Positions 56,402 to 64,000 of a stretch of DNA of 64,000 nt are shown here, piece after piece. The DNA comes from JBBRVW01 sp038246545. GTDB taxonomy: Bacteria; Actinomycetota; Actinomycetes; JACCUZ01. The notes under the pieces were generated by a model. It was not told the origin of the DNA. It searched no databases and saw nothing but the letters and a program-made list of their open reading frames with translations. A program made the translations under genes and the position numbers. The stretch is taken from positions 74,123 to 138,122 of the forward strand of contig JBBRVW010000004.1 in the NCBI GenBank assembly GCA_038246545.1, given 5' to 3'. Numbering within the stretch: position 1 is the first letter of the stretch; each line of letters starts with the position of its first letter.

Positions 56402-57534
56402 CCGGCGACGCGGCCACCGGCGCCGACGACCGGGCGGCCCGGGCGGCGCTCGCCCGGCTGGCCGAGCCCGGCGACGCGTGGCTCGGCCGGGCGGTCGCCG
56501 TCATCGGGGCGGCGGCGGTGCTGGACCGCGTGCTCACGCCGCGCGAGGGCGAGCCCGACCGGCTCGCGCAGTACCGCGTGCGGATCCCGGCGCTCGGTTC
56601 CGACGACGAGCTGACGGCGCGGGCCGGCGCCCGCCTGGTCGTCCCCGGGGACGCGGAGTGGCCGGCGTCGCTCGACGACCTGCAGGAACGGGCGCCGCTG
56701 GCCCTGTGGGTGGCGGGGGAGGCCTGGCTGCCGGACGTGGTCGGCCGCGCCGTGTCCGTGGTCGGCGCTCGTGCGTGCAGCGAGTACGGCCAGATCGTGA
56801 CCGCCGACCTGGCGTCCGGGCTTGCCGACCGCGGGTGGTCGGTGGTGTCCGGCGGCGCCTACGGGATCGATGCCGCGGCGCACCGCGGTGCACTGGCGGT
56901 GGGTGGCACGACGGTCGCGGTGCTGGCCTGCGGTGTCGACGTGGCCTACCCGGCGGCCCACGAGTCGCTCTTCGACGCGGTACGCGCCGCCGGCTGCGTC
57001 GTCTCGGAGCTTCCTCCCGGCTCGCACCCGACCCGGGCCCGGTTCCTGGACCGCAACCGGCTCATCGCCGCCCTGGGCCGGGGCACCGTCGTCGTCGAGG
57101 CGGCGACCCGCAGCGGCGCGCTCAACACCGCCGGCCACGCCGAGCAGCTGTCCCGGACCGTGATGGCGGTCCCGGGTGCGGTCACGTCCGCCGCGTCGGC
57201 CGGCTGCCACCTGCTGCTGCGCACGCTGGGCGCCTCGCTGGTGACGTGTGCGGCCGACGTGGTCGACCTGCTGGCGCCGGTCGGTGAGGGAGGCCACGAG
57301 CCCGAGCGCGGGGAGGCCCGCCCGCACGACGGGCTGGACCCGATGACGCTGCGGGTACTCGAGGCCCTCCCGCTGAGCCGGCGGGCGGCACCGGACAGCG
57401 TGGGGCGGGTCGCCGGGCTGGACGCGCCCACGGTGCTGCGCGCGCTGGGGCTGCTGGCCGCCCGCGGGCTGGCCGACAGCCGGCAGGGCCGCTGGCGCCG
57501 GTCGCCGGAGGGAGGTGGTCGGCAAGGCTTGTGA
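56398..57534 (+). CDS. dprA: DNA processing protein DprA
   Basis: A 378-residue DprA/Smf protein loading RecA on single-stranded DNA. The Rossmann-like core is 'SVVGARACSEYGQIV' near residue 118, 'VVSGGAYGIDAAAHRGAL' near 148, 'LPPGSHPTRARFLDRNRLIAAL' near 203-224 and 'EAATRSGALNTAGHA' near 234. The C-terminal winged helix follows. The ATG at 56398 overlaps the comM stop (ATGA); a GTG three codons earlier is possible. Confidence 0.95.
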   Translation: MTGDAATGADDRAARAALARLAEPGDAWLGRAVAVIGAAAVLDRVLTPREGEPDRLAQYRVRIPALGSDDELTARAGARLVVPGDAEWPASLDDLQERAPLALWVAGEAWLPDVVGRAVSVVGARACSEYGQIVTADLASGLADRGWSVVSGGAYGIDAAAHRGALAVGGTTVAVLACGVDVAYPAAHESLFDAVRAAGCVVSELPPGSHPTRARFLDRNRLIAALGRGTVVVEAATRSGALNTAGHAEQLSRTVMAVPGAVTSAASAGCHLLLRTLGASLVTCAADVVDLLAPVGEGGHEPERGEARPHDGLDPMTLRVLEALPLSRRAAPDSVGRVAGLDAPTVLRALGLLAARGLADSRQGRWRRSPEGGGRQGL

Positions 57535-58547
57535 CCCGACCGGCGCGCCGGTCCTTGCATGGCGCACCACCTCGGGACACCGTGTCGTCCATGGCCGGAG
57601 GGGGTGGGGCAGTGGAGCAGTCGCATGACACCGAGCTGCCGCCCGCCCTGGCCGACGCCCTCGACGGCTACGCGCGGCACCTGCGCTCCGAGCGCGGCAT
57701 GAGCGAGCACTCGGTGCGCGCCTACCGCGGAGACGTGCTCACCCTCCTCGAGCACGCCCGGCGGATGGGCCGCACCGTCCCGGCGGCCGTGGACCTCCTG
57801 GTGCTGCGCAGCTGGCTGGCGGGGCAGTCGAGCCGCGGCATGTCACGGGCCACCCTGGCCCGCCGGGCGGCGGCCGCGCGCGGGTTCACCGCGTGGGCCC
57901 TGCGCGACGGTCTGGTCGAGAAGGATGCCGGCGCCCTGCTCGCGACCCCCCGCAGCGGCCGCACGCTGCCCGGGGTGCTGCGCCGCGACGAGGCGGACGC
58001 CCTGCTGCACGTGGCCGGGCTCGCTGCCGACGACAACGACCCGACGGCGGTCCGCGACCTGACGGTGCTCGAGGTGCTGTACGCCTCGGGGATCCGGGTG
58101 GGGGAGCTCTGCGGCCTCGACCTCGACGACGTCGACCGCGTCCGGCGGGTGCTCAGGGTGCTCGGCAAGGGCGACAAGGAGCGCACCGTGCCGGTGGGGG
58201 CGCCGGCCGTCCGCGCCGTGGACCGGTGGCTGGCCGAGGGACGCCCACAGCTCCTGGGCCCGGGGAGCGGTGCGGCGGTCTTCCTCGGTGCCCGGGGGAG
58301 CCGGATCGACCCGCGCACGGTCCGCCGGGTGGTGCACGCCCTGCTCGCGCACGTCCCGGGAGCGCCGGACCTCGGGCCGCACGGCCTCCGCCATTCGGCT
58401 GCCACTCACCTGCTGGAAGGGGGAGCCGACCTGAGAAGCGTTCAAGAGCTTCTTGGTCACGCTACGCTCGCCACGACGCAGATCTACACCCATGTGTCCG
58501 TCGACCGGCTGAAGGCAACGTATGACCAAGCGCACCCACGGGCCTGA
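57531..58547 (+). CDS. xerC: Tyrosine recombinase XerC
   Basis: A 338-residue site-specific recombinase resolving chromosome dimers at dif. The N-terminal SAM-like domain has 'YARHLRSERGMSEHSVRAYRGDV' at about residues 48-70. Catalytic residues are Arg in 'ASGIRVGELCGLD', Lys in 'GKGDKERTVPV', 'HGLRHSAATHLLEGG' (His-x-x-Arg), His in 'LLGHATLATTQ' and the nucleophile Tyr in 'IYTHVS'. The GTG at 57531 overlaps the dprA stop; the first 35 residues are extra, so an ATG at 57591 is an alternative. It overlaps whiG by 26 bases. Confidence 0.93.
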   Translation: MTRPARRSLHGAPPRDTVSSMAGGGGAVEQSHDTELPPALADALDGYARHLRSERGMSEHSVRAYRGDVLTLLEHARRMGRTVPAAVDLLVLRSWLAGQSSRGMSRATLARRAAAARGFTAWALRDGLVEKDAGALLATPRSGRTLPGVLRRDEADALLHVAGLAADDNDPTAVRDLTVLEVLYASGIRVGELCGLDLDDVDRVRRVLRVLGKGDKERTVPVGAPAVRAVDRWLAEGRPQLLGPGSGAAVFLGARGSRIDPRTVRRVVHALLAHVPGAPDLGPHGLRHSAATHLLEGGADLRSVQELLGHATLATTQIYTHVSVDRLKATYDQAHPRA

Positions 58548-59397
58548 CGGCGCCGCCGCCTCGCCCTCCGGGGGGGTGGGCGCCGCCGCGGACGACATCG
58601 TCGTCGACGAGGCCGTCGCCGCGAAGAGTGCTGCCGAGGCAGCGCTCCGCGAGCTCTGGCAGGACTTCAAGAAGACCGGCGACGGACCGCTGCGCGAGCG
58701 GCTGATCCTGCACTACTCGCCGCTGGTGAAGTACGTCGCCGGACGCGTGGGCGTCGGCCTCCCGCCGAACATCGAGCAGGCCGACCTCGTCTCGTACGGG
58801 ATCTTCGGCCTGATCGACGCGATCGAGAAGTTCGACCTCGATCGCGCGATCAAGTTCGAGACCTACGCGATCAGCCGGATCCGTGGCGCGATCATCGACG
58901 AGCTGCGCGCGATCGACTGGATCCCGCGCTCGGTCCGCTACAAGGCCCGCGAGGTCGAGAAGGCCTACGCCGCCCTCGAGGCGCAGCTGCACCGCACGCC
59001 GAGCGAGGCCGAGGTCGCCGCCGAGATGGGCATCAAGCTCGACGACCTGCACACGATCTTCAGCCAGGTGTCCTTCGTCAACGTGGTGGCGCTCGACGAG
59101 CTGCTCAGCGTCGGCGGCGAGAAGGGCGACAAGCTCAGCCTCGTCGACACCCTCGAGGACACCAAGGCCGAGGACCCGGTGCTGGCCTTCGAGTCCGAGG
59201 AGACGAAGTTCCTCCTCGCCAAGGCCATCAACACCCTGCCCGAGCGCGAGAAGATCGTCGTCACGCTCTACTACTACGAGGGCCTCACCCTGGCCGAGAT
59301 CGGGCAGGTCCTCGGCGTGACCGAGAGCCGGATCTGCCAGATGCACACCAAGGCGGTCCTCCAGCTGCGTGGCAAGCTCGCCGACAGCAAGGACTGA
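58522..59397 (+). CDS. whiG: WhiG/FliA-type sigma factor
   Basis: A 291-residue sigma-28-class factor. The first 45 residues are low complexity. Region 2 has 'LILHYSPLVKYVAGRVGVGLPPNIEQADLVSYGIFGLIDAIEKFD' across 55-100 and 'KFETYAISRIRGAIIDELRAIDW'. Region 3 is 'RSVRYKAREVEKAYAALE'. Region 4 is 'LPEREKIVVTLYYYEGLTLAEIGQVLGVTESRICQMH'. WhiG starts sporulation in Streptomyces; orthologues in motile actinobacteria serve flagella. The window holds no sporulation or flagellar genes, so the regulon is open. No anti-sigma gene is adjacent. Confidence 0.93.
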   Translation: MTKRTHGPDGAAASPSGGVGAAADDIVVDEAVAAKSAAEAALRELWQDFKKTGDGPLRERLILHYSPLVKYVAGRVGVGLPPNIEQADLVSYGIFGLIDAIEKFDLDRAIKFETYAISRIRGAIIDELRAIDWIPRSVRYKAREVEKAYAALEAQLHRTPSEAEVAAEMGIKLDDLHTIFSQVSFVNVVALDELLSVGGEKGDKLSLVDTLEDTKAEDPVLAFESEETKFLLAKAINTLPEREKIVVTLYYYEGLTLAEIGQVLGVTESRICQMHTKAVLQLRGKLADSKD

Positions 59398-59452
59398 CCC
59401 CGCCACGACCGGCACACCGACGACCGAGCCCCGCGGGGGCGGCGGCCGTGGC

Positions 59453-60225
59453 TCAGAGCCGGTCGACCGCCGACAGCGGACCCATCACGAGCACCGGGTG
59501 CTGCGCGGGGTCCAGCCACCGCAGCGTCCGGCGCATCGTGGCGCGGCGCACCGACACGCACCCCGAGGTCGCGGCGGGCCCGCTGAGGTGCAGGAAGATG
59601 CCACCACCCAGCCGGGTGTCCGCCGGCGTGTCAGCCACCCGCCCGACGCCCGGCGCCCGGTGCACGCCCGAGGGCAGGTTGAACTCCAGCACCGCCGCGT
59701 AGCGGTACTGCCCGCCGTACCCCGACAGGTCCTCGGCCCACGACCGGCGCCAGGCCGAGCCCGCGACCCGGCGGGGCTGCAGCACGTTGTAGGTCTGCGG
59801 GTCGCGCGGGCGTAAACCCACCAGTCCGACCGGTCGACCTCCCGGTAGGGAAGGGCGGTGCCGGGGTCCGCCCCGTTGCCGAAGGCAGCGACCACGCCGA
59901 ACGTCCCGGCCGGGCTGGTGCCGGACCGCTGCCGACGCTGCGCGGCGGGTGCGAAGCCGCCGTAGCCCACGCGGGCAGGACAGCCTCGCCGACCTGCCGC
60001 CACGACCCGTCCGGCCGGCGCTCGAACCGGCGCAGCACCGCGCGGCTGGTCGACCAGGACCGCCCCGTGACCACCACCACCTGACCCGCGTCGTCGACGT
60101 GGGCGAGCCGGCTCGGGTGGTAGGCCGCCGGTGCCGCCGGCGGCGACACGAGCGGCGGCGACCGGTCCCGCGACCATCGCGACGACGACCAGGTGGACGA
60201 GAAGGGCGGCCGACAGCCGGCGCAC
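59453..60225 (-). pseudogene. L,D-transpeptidase-family gene with apparent frameshifts
   Basis: Consecutive segments in three frames align with one secreted L,D-transpeptidase-like protein. A signal peptide from GTG 60225 ('VRRLSAALLVHLVVVAMVAGPVAAA') is followed near 60122-60130 by a shift to 'AYHPSRLAHVDDAGQVVVVTG'. Near 59972 a second shift leads to 'VGYGGFAPAAQRRQ' and 'GTSPAGTFGVVAAFG'. Near 59808 a third leads to 'DPQTYNVLQ', 'QYRYAAVLEFNLPSG' and the catalytic block 'GIFLHLSGPAATSGCVSV' with the active Cys. Either a decayed gene or sequence errors in GC-rich runs. If functional it would cross-link peptidoglycan or transfer to meso-DAP. Confidence 0.7.
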
Positions 60226-60308
60226 GGGCAGGGCGCGGTGTCCGGCGACGACGGCCCACCGGCGGACGGCTGGCCGCGGCGGTCGGCGGCTGCCGCGGTG
60301 CTCGCCCC

Positions 60309-60321
60309 TAGGGTTGCCATC
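60309..60321 (+). promoter_or_regulatory. Leaderless -10 element of the aminotransferase gene
   Basis: TAGGGT at 60309-60314, 7 bases before the ATG. Full TANNNT match. Confidence 0.5.
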
Positions 60322-61518
60322 ATGCCCGCCGAGCCCTCGACAGTGACCGACGACCTGCCGAACCCGGTCTGGGGCGACGACTGGCCGCAGGTCCGCGACC
60401 TCTGGCCGCTCGAGCAGACCGTGGCGCACCTCAACCACGGATCGTACGGCGCCGTCCCGACCGCGGTGCTGGAGGAGCAGCAGTCCTGGCGGGAGCGGAT
60501 GGAGGCCAACCCGGACCGCTTCTTCGCCCGCGAGCTGGCCGGCGCGCTGGCCGCCGCCCGGTCCGAGGTCGGCGCCTTCCTTGGGGCGGGCGAGGGGTCG
60601 CTGGCGTTCGTCCCCAACGCCACCACCGGCGCCAGCACGGTGCTCGCGGTGTTCCCGCTCGAGGCCGGCGACCGCGTCCTGGTCACCGACCACAGCTACG
60701 GCGCCGTCCGCATCGCCGCCCAGCGGTTCACCCAGGACCGCGGCGCGGCGTTGGACACCGTCCAGGTGCCGCTCGACGCCGACGACCCCGACGTGGTGGC
60801 CCGGGTCCTCGCTGCCGTCACCAACCGGACCCGGCTGGTCGTGCTCGACCACGTCACGTCGCCCACCGCACGGCGGATGCCGCTGGTCATGCTGGTGCCC
60901 GAGCTGCGGGAGCGCGGGGTCGCGGTTCTCGTCGACGGGGCGCACGCGCCCGGGATGCTCGACCTCGACATCGAGGGGGTGGGTGCCGACTTCTACCTCG
61001 GCAACCTGCACAAGTGGGCGTGCGCGCCGCGCGGCACAGCGGTGCTGCACGCCGCCGAGCGCTGGCGGCCGGTGCTGCGGCCGCTGGTCGCATCGTGGGG
61101 CGAGGCGGACGGGTTCCCGCTGGCCTTCGACGAGACCGGCACCGAGGACCCGACCGCCTGGCTGTCCGCCCCGCGCGCCCTGCGGGTGCTGGGCCAGCTC
61201 GGGCTGGACCGGGTGCGCCGGCACAACGTCGAGCTCGCCGTGGCCGGCCAGCACGAGGTGGGACGGGCGCTCGGTGTCCCCACGCGTGACCTCCCGCGCG
61301 ACGCCGCCGTGTCGATGCAGCTCGTGCCGCTGCCCACGGGCATCGCGGCGACCCGGGACGACGCCACCGCCTTGCAGGCCAGGATCGGCGAGGAGTCGGC
61401 CGTCGAGGTGGCCGTCACCTGTTGGCAGGAGCAGGGGTTCGTGCGCCTGTCGGCGCACGCGTACAACGCACCCGCCGACTACCGCAGGCTTGCCGCCGAC
61501 CTCCCGTCCCTGATCTGA
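60322..61518 (+). CDS. Class V aminotransferase (isopenicillin N epimerase-like)
   Basis: A 398-residue fold-type I PLP enzyme. It starts with 'HLNHGSYGAVP' near residue 37, has 'VPNATTGASTVL' near 97, 'VDGAHAPGMLDLDI' near 204 with the PLP-contacting Asp and His, and the Schiff-base Lys in 'YLGNLHKWACAPRGTA' near 225. Such proteins are annotated as isopenicillin N epimerases, cysteine desulfurase-like or hercynylcysteine lyase-like enzymes; the actual reaction is unknown. The ATG at 60322 is supported by the -10 hexamer 7 bases upstream. No clustering with a beta-lactam or ergothioneine pathway is seen. Confidence 0.85.
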   Translation: MPAEPSTVTDDLPNPVWGDDWPQVRDLWPLEQTVAHLNHGSYGAVPTAVLEEQQSWRERMEANPDRFFARELAGALAAARSEVGAFLGAGEGSLAFVPNATTGASTVLAVFPLEAGDRVLVTDHSYGAVRIAAQRFTQDRGAALDTVQVPLDADDPDVVARVLAAVTNRTRLVVLDHVTSPTARRMPLVMLVPELRERGVAVLVDGAHAPGMLDLDIEGVGADFYLGNLHKWACAPRGTAVLHAAERWRPVLRPLVASWGEADGFPLAFDETGTEDPTAWLSAPRALRVLGQLGLDRVRRHNVELAVAGQHEVGRALGVPTRDLPRDAAVSMQLVPLPTGIAATRDDATALQARIGEESAVEVAVTCWQEQGFVRLSAHAYNAPADYRRLAADLPSLI

Positions 61519-61542
61519 GGTGGCCTGGCCGGTGGGGCCCGC

Positions 61543-61911
61543 TCACGCCTCGCGGCGCTCGGCGGTGAGGTGGCTCGGCGTGTCCCCGGTGTTGACGGTC
61601 GCGCTCGGCTCGACGAGCAGCACCTCCGCCCCCTCCGGCGATCGGGGGCGGTGCGGCACCCCGCGCGGCACGACGTAGAGCTGGCCCGGGCCGAGCCTCA
61701 CCTCCGCGTCGTCGAGCTCGATCGTGAGCCTTCCCCGCAGCACGAGGAACACCTCGTCGGTCTCGGGGTGGGCATGCCGGGTGAACTCCCCGAGGGCCCG
61801 CACCACGCGCAGGTCGTAGTCGTTGAGGGTGGCGACCGTTCGCGGCTGCCACGGCTCGTCGACGCCGGCCAGGACGGCGGCAAGGTCGACAGGGTCGACG
61901 TCAGGTGTCAT
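61543..61911 (-). CDS. Cupin-domain protein
   Basis: A 122-residue single-domain cupin. Motif 1 metal ligands are in 'FTRHAHPETDEVFLVLRGRL' (His, His, Glu) near residues 43-62, and motif 2 in 'GQLYVVPRGVPHRP' near 78-91. Small cupins of this type bind metals or sugars and often protect or isomerise small molecules. Function unknown. The ATG at 61911 lies inside the first unit of a 12-bp tandem repeat. It converges on the aminotransferase with a 24-base gap. Confidence 0.85.
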   Translation of the reverse strand: MTPDVDPVDLAAVLAGVDEPWQPRTVATLNDYDLRVVRALGEFTRHAHPETDEVFLVLRGRLTIELDDAEVRLGPGQLYVVPRGVPHRPRSPEGAEVLLVEPSATVNTGDTPSHLTAERREA

Positions 61912-61970
61912 GCCCGCCAGGATGCCTGCCCGGATGCCCGCCCGGATGCCCGCCCGGATGCCCGCCCGGC
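61911..61970. repeat. 12-bp tandem repeat at the 5' end of the cupin gene
   Basis: Five head-to-tail units of consensus TGCCCGCCCGGA; the outer units have one to three changes. In the cupin frame each unit reads RAGI, and the unit nearest the gene supplies the ATG. Copy number may alter the leader. Confidence 0.85.
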
Positions 61971-62026
61971 GGCCCCGGTCCGCACCGGCCGCGCCGCCGA
62001 CCCGGCCCGGCGCCCGCCCCCGCAGC

Positions 62027-62626
62027 TCATCCGCCCGGCGGTCCCGTTGACCACACCGGGAGGAGGCGCACCCGCACGGCGCCGAGCAGCCCCCACGGGT
62101 CGAGGTAGGTGGTCCCGCGGCGCAGTCCCCAATGCAGGCACGCGACGGGCGGGCAGTGGCTGCCGGCCGCCGCGAGCAGCCCGAGCAGCGCTCCCGCCTG
62201 CACCGGGTCGCCGCGGTGCACCGCGGGGGTGACCGGCAGGTAGGTGGTGCGCAGTCCGCCGGCGTGGTCGACGGAGACCACCCCGTGGCCGGCGACCCGG
62301 CCGGCGAAGGCGACCACGCCGGCCCCCGCCGCCAGCACCCGGGCAGCCGGAGCGGCCCCGAGGTCGACGCCTCGGTGGCCTGGCGCATAGGGGCCGGCGG
62401 GCGGCGCGAACCCGGCCACGACGGTGGCCGGCGGCTGCAGCGGCAGCCGCCAGCCCCCGGCGCCCGCGCCGGCCTGCTCGGCGGTGGTCGCGGGCGACGC
62501 CGCCGCGGGACCGGGCGCGCCCACCGCGCCGAGCAGGCCGGCCTGGCCGAGGAGGACCAGGGCGGCGAGCGTGCGCCGGAGGGACCGCAGGGCTCGGCCG
62601 GGAGGGGAAGCGTGGCGCAGCTGCAT
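62027..62626 (-). CDS. Secreted M23-family peptidase (LytM-like)
   Basis: A 199-residue exported protein. The signal peptide (about residues 1-43, 'LAALVLLGQAGLLGAVGAPGPAAA') precedes a compact LytM/M23 domain: 'PYAPGHRGVDLGAAPAARV' near 84 with the His and Asp zinc ligands, 'GHGVVSVDHAGGLRTTYLP' near 112, and 'CLHWGLRRG' near 165 with the HxG zinc ligand. It should cleave peptidoglycan cross-bridges. An M23 gene divergent from rpsB is also found in Mycobacterium. It is short for the family, essentially the catalytic core. Confidence 0.88.
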   Translation of the reverse strand: MQLRHASPPGRALRSLRRTLAALVLLGQAGLLGAVGAPGPAAASPATTAEQAGAGAGGWRLPLQPPATVVAGFAPPAGPYAPGHRGVDLGAAPAARVLAAGAGVVAFAGRVAGHGVVSVDHAGGLRTTYLPVTPAVHRGDPVQAGALLGLLAAAGSHCPPVACLHWGLRRGTTYLDPWGLLGAVRVRLLPVWSTGPPGG

Positions 62627-62746
62627 GCCCTCGAGCCTGGGGGCCGGCAGCCCTCGCGGGCGGCGTCTGACAGCTTCTGTGGACGCGGGCGCCGGGCGGC
62701 CTCCCTGTGGAGGGTCGCCCGATTCGGCCGCGGGCGCGGCCCGGCG

Positions 62747-62752
62747 TACACT
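62747..62752 (+). promoter_or_regulatory. Putative -10 of rpsB
   Basis: TACACT, with TTCGGC 18 bases before it as a possible -35. This gives a leader of roughly 235 bases. The remainder of the 368-base gap (62627-62994) has no coding signal; a long rpsB leader fits autoregulation by S2, as known in E. coli. Confidence 0.4.
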
Positions 62753-62994
62753 GCTGCCAGCGGCCCGTCTCGGCGGGCCGACTTCGCACGCCCGCAGTCC
62801 GCCACCGCTCGGCTCCCTGAGCCGGCGCCGGCGGGAGTGCGCTCACCGGTCCGCCCGACCTCGCGACGAGGAGACGGTGGCGAGCGCGCTCGCGGGGGTC
62901 AGGACGTGACCGACCGACCGGCCGGGCACGAGAGAACCGACAGGCGCAGGCCGCTCGCTGACGCGGGCCGCGGCGCAGGAAAGAGAAAGCCACG

Positions 62995-64000
62995 ATGGCT
63001 GGCACCAACCAGGTCGTCTCGATGAAGCAGCTGCTCGAGAGCGGCGTTCACTTCGGGCACCAGACCCGCCGGTGGAACCCGAAGATGAAACGCTTCATCT
63101 TCACCGAGCGCAACGGCATCTACATCATCGACCTGCAGCAGTCGCTCTCCTACATCGACCGCGCGTACGAGTTCATCAAGGAGACCGTCGCCCACGGCGG
63201 CTCGGTGATGTTCATCGGCACCAAGAAGCAGGCTCAGGAGGCGATCGCCGAGCAGGCGACCCGCGTCGGCATGCCCTACGTCAACCAGCGCTGGCTGGGC
63301 GGCATGCTCACCAACTTCCAGACCGTCCACGGGCGGCTGCAGCGCCTCAAGGAGCTCGAACAGCTCGACTTCGACGACGTGCCCGGCTCGGGCATGACGA
63401 AGAAGGAGCTGCTGGTCCTGCGTCGCGAGAAGGACAAGCTCACCAAGACCCTCGGCGGCATCCGCGACATGTCGCGGGTCCCGAGCGCGGTCTGGATCAT
63501 CGACACCAAGAAGGAGCACATCGCCGTCGGCGAGGCTCACAAGCTGCACATCCCGGTCGTCGCGATCCTCGACACCAACTGCGACCCCGACGAGGTCGAC
63601 TACAAGATCCCGGGCAACGACGACGCCATCCGTTCCGTCACCCTGCTCACCCGGGTGATCGCCGACGCGGTCGCCGAGGGCCTGATGGCCCGCGTGCGCA
63701 CCCAGGTCGACGGCGACGAGAAGCCCGAGGGCCTCGCCACCGACGAGCCGCTGGCAGCCTGGGAGCAGGAGCTGCTGAAGAGCGGCACGGCGGCCGAGGG
63801 CACCCCGGCCGAGGGCGAGACCGTCGAGGGCGCCGGCGTCGAGGCGCCGGCCACCGCCGGGACCCCGGCTGCGGCCGAGGCCCCGGCCGACGCGGCACCT
63901 GTGGCCGAGGTCCCGGCCGACGCGGCACCTGTGGCCGAGGTCCCGGCCGACGCGGCACCTGTGGCCGAGGTCCCGGCCGACGCGGCACCTGTGGCCGAGG
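62995..64000 (+). CDS. rpsB: 30S ribosomal protein S2 (partial at right edge)
   Basis: The first 335 codons of S2. The core is canonical: 'MKQLLESGVHFGHQTRRWNPKM' over residues 10-31, 'GTKKQAQEAI' near 75, 'MPYVNQRWLGGMLTNFQT' near 91, 'PSAVWIIDTKKEHIAVGEAHKLHIPVVAILDTNCDPD' near 162-198. After residue 255 the protein is an Ala/Glu/Pro-rich tail with decapeptide repeats that runs off the window without a stop. Most S2 proteins have 230-300 residues. AGGAAAGAGAAAG precedes the ATG. Confidence 0.96.
   Translation, partial: MAGTNQVVSMKQLLESGVHFGHQTRRWNPKMKRFIFTERNGIYIIDLQQSLSYIDRAYEFIKETVAHGGSVMFIGTKKQAQEAIAEQATRVGMPYVNQRWLGGMLTNFQTVHGRLQRLKELEQLDFDDVPGSGMTKKELLVLRREKDKLTKTLGGIRDMSRVPSAVWIIDTKKEHIAVGEAHKLHIPVVAILDTNCDPDEVDYKIPGNDDAIRSVTLLTRVIADAVAEGLMARVRTQVDGDEKPEGLATDEPLAAWEQELLKSGTAAEGTPAEGETVEGAGVEAPATAGTPAAAEAPADAAPVAEVPADAAPVAEVPADAAPVAEVPADAAPVAE
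63871..64000. repeat. 30-bp tandem repeats in the 3' end of rpsB
   Basis: Three identical 30-bp units (63901-63990), one diverged unit before and the start of a further unit at the edge. Each encodes VAEVPADAAP. The full number is unknown because the window ends. Confidence 0.95.

Noticed and set aside
63871..64000. CRISPR array because of regular 30-bp repeats
   Set aside because: There are no spacers; units are head to tail and in frame within rpsB.

Overview
The window is about 64 kb of a high-GC actinobacterial chromosome. It carries housekeeping genes, with no phage, plasmid, CRISPR or intact insertion sequence that I can recognise. Support for the taxonomy: many GTG starts, ATGA/GTGA stop-start overlaps, a lysine-tailed HU, DUF3515, DUF2469 and SepIVA-like genes, a WhiG-type sigma factor, and a gene order (gltX-leuCD-hup-cofC-gpsA-ddl-thiL-rpmB-recG-coaD-rnc-mutM-smc-ftsY-amt-glnK-glnD-ffh-rpsP-trmD-rplS-lepB-rnhB-dprA-xerC-rpsB) that I recognise from Mycobacterium and Streptomyces. 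WhiG and the NdgR-type regulator argue against Corynebacteriales. I cannot name the genus.

Layout. 1-5.5 kb: the 3' end of a large regulator-like protein, an FAH-family enzyme, gltX, a HAD phosphatase, a CPBP protease, then tRNA-Gln and tRNA-Glu. 5.5-16 kb: the IclR regulator NdgR divergent from leuCD, then HU, the F420 gene cofC, plsC-gpsA, a sirtuin, a Cys/Met PLP enzyme, ddl and DUF3515. 16-27 kb: an AsnC-type mini regulator, thiL, a putative DNA glycosylase, rpmB, fakA-like, recG, rsmD, coaD, a SepIVA-like gene, then DUF177-rpmF-rnc-mutM. 27-37 kb: lineage-restricted secreted and membrane proteins, a small coiled-coil protein, an LVIVD-repeat protein, then smc and ftsY. 37-44 kb: the nitrogen module amt-glnK-glnD, an MFS transporter divergent from a GlxA-type regulator, and a decayed ECF sigma factor. 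44-53 kb: ffh, an amidohydrolase, rpsP-khpA-rimM-trmD, rplS, two signal peptidases, rnhB and DUF2469. 53-64 kb: a kinase-like protein, a FUSC remnant, yraN-comM-dprA-xerC-whiG, a frameshifted L,D-transpeptidase, an aminotransferase, a cupin, an M23 peptidase and the 5' part of rpsB.

Functional themes are translation and protein export (gltX, tRNAs, rpmB, rpmF, rpsP, rplS, rpsB, rimM, trmD, ffh, ftsY, lepB), genome maintenance (HU, recG, mutM, rnhB, smc, dprA, xerC), leucine biosynthesis, and nitrogen sensing. The most informative non-gene signals are recurrent leaderless promoters (a TANNNT-like -10 six or seven bases before a start codon), a near-perfect 32-bp palindrome between convergent genes, a GlnR-like site array before amt, a hairpin that includes the glnD ribosome-binding region, and a CPBP reading frame that ends inside tRNA-Gln. 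Three genes look decayed. I found no convincing new multi-gene system. The candidates offered are specific loci to check.
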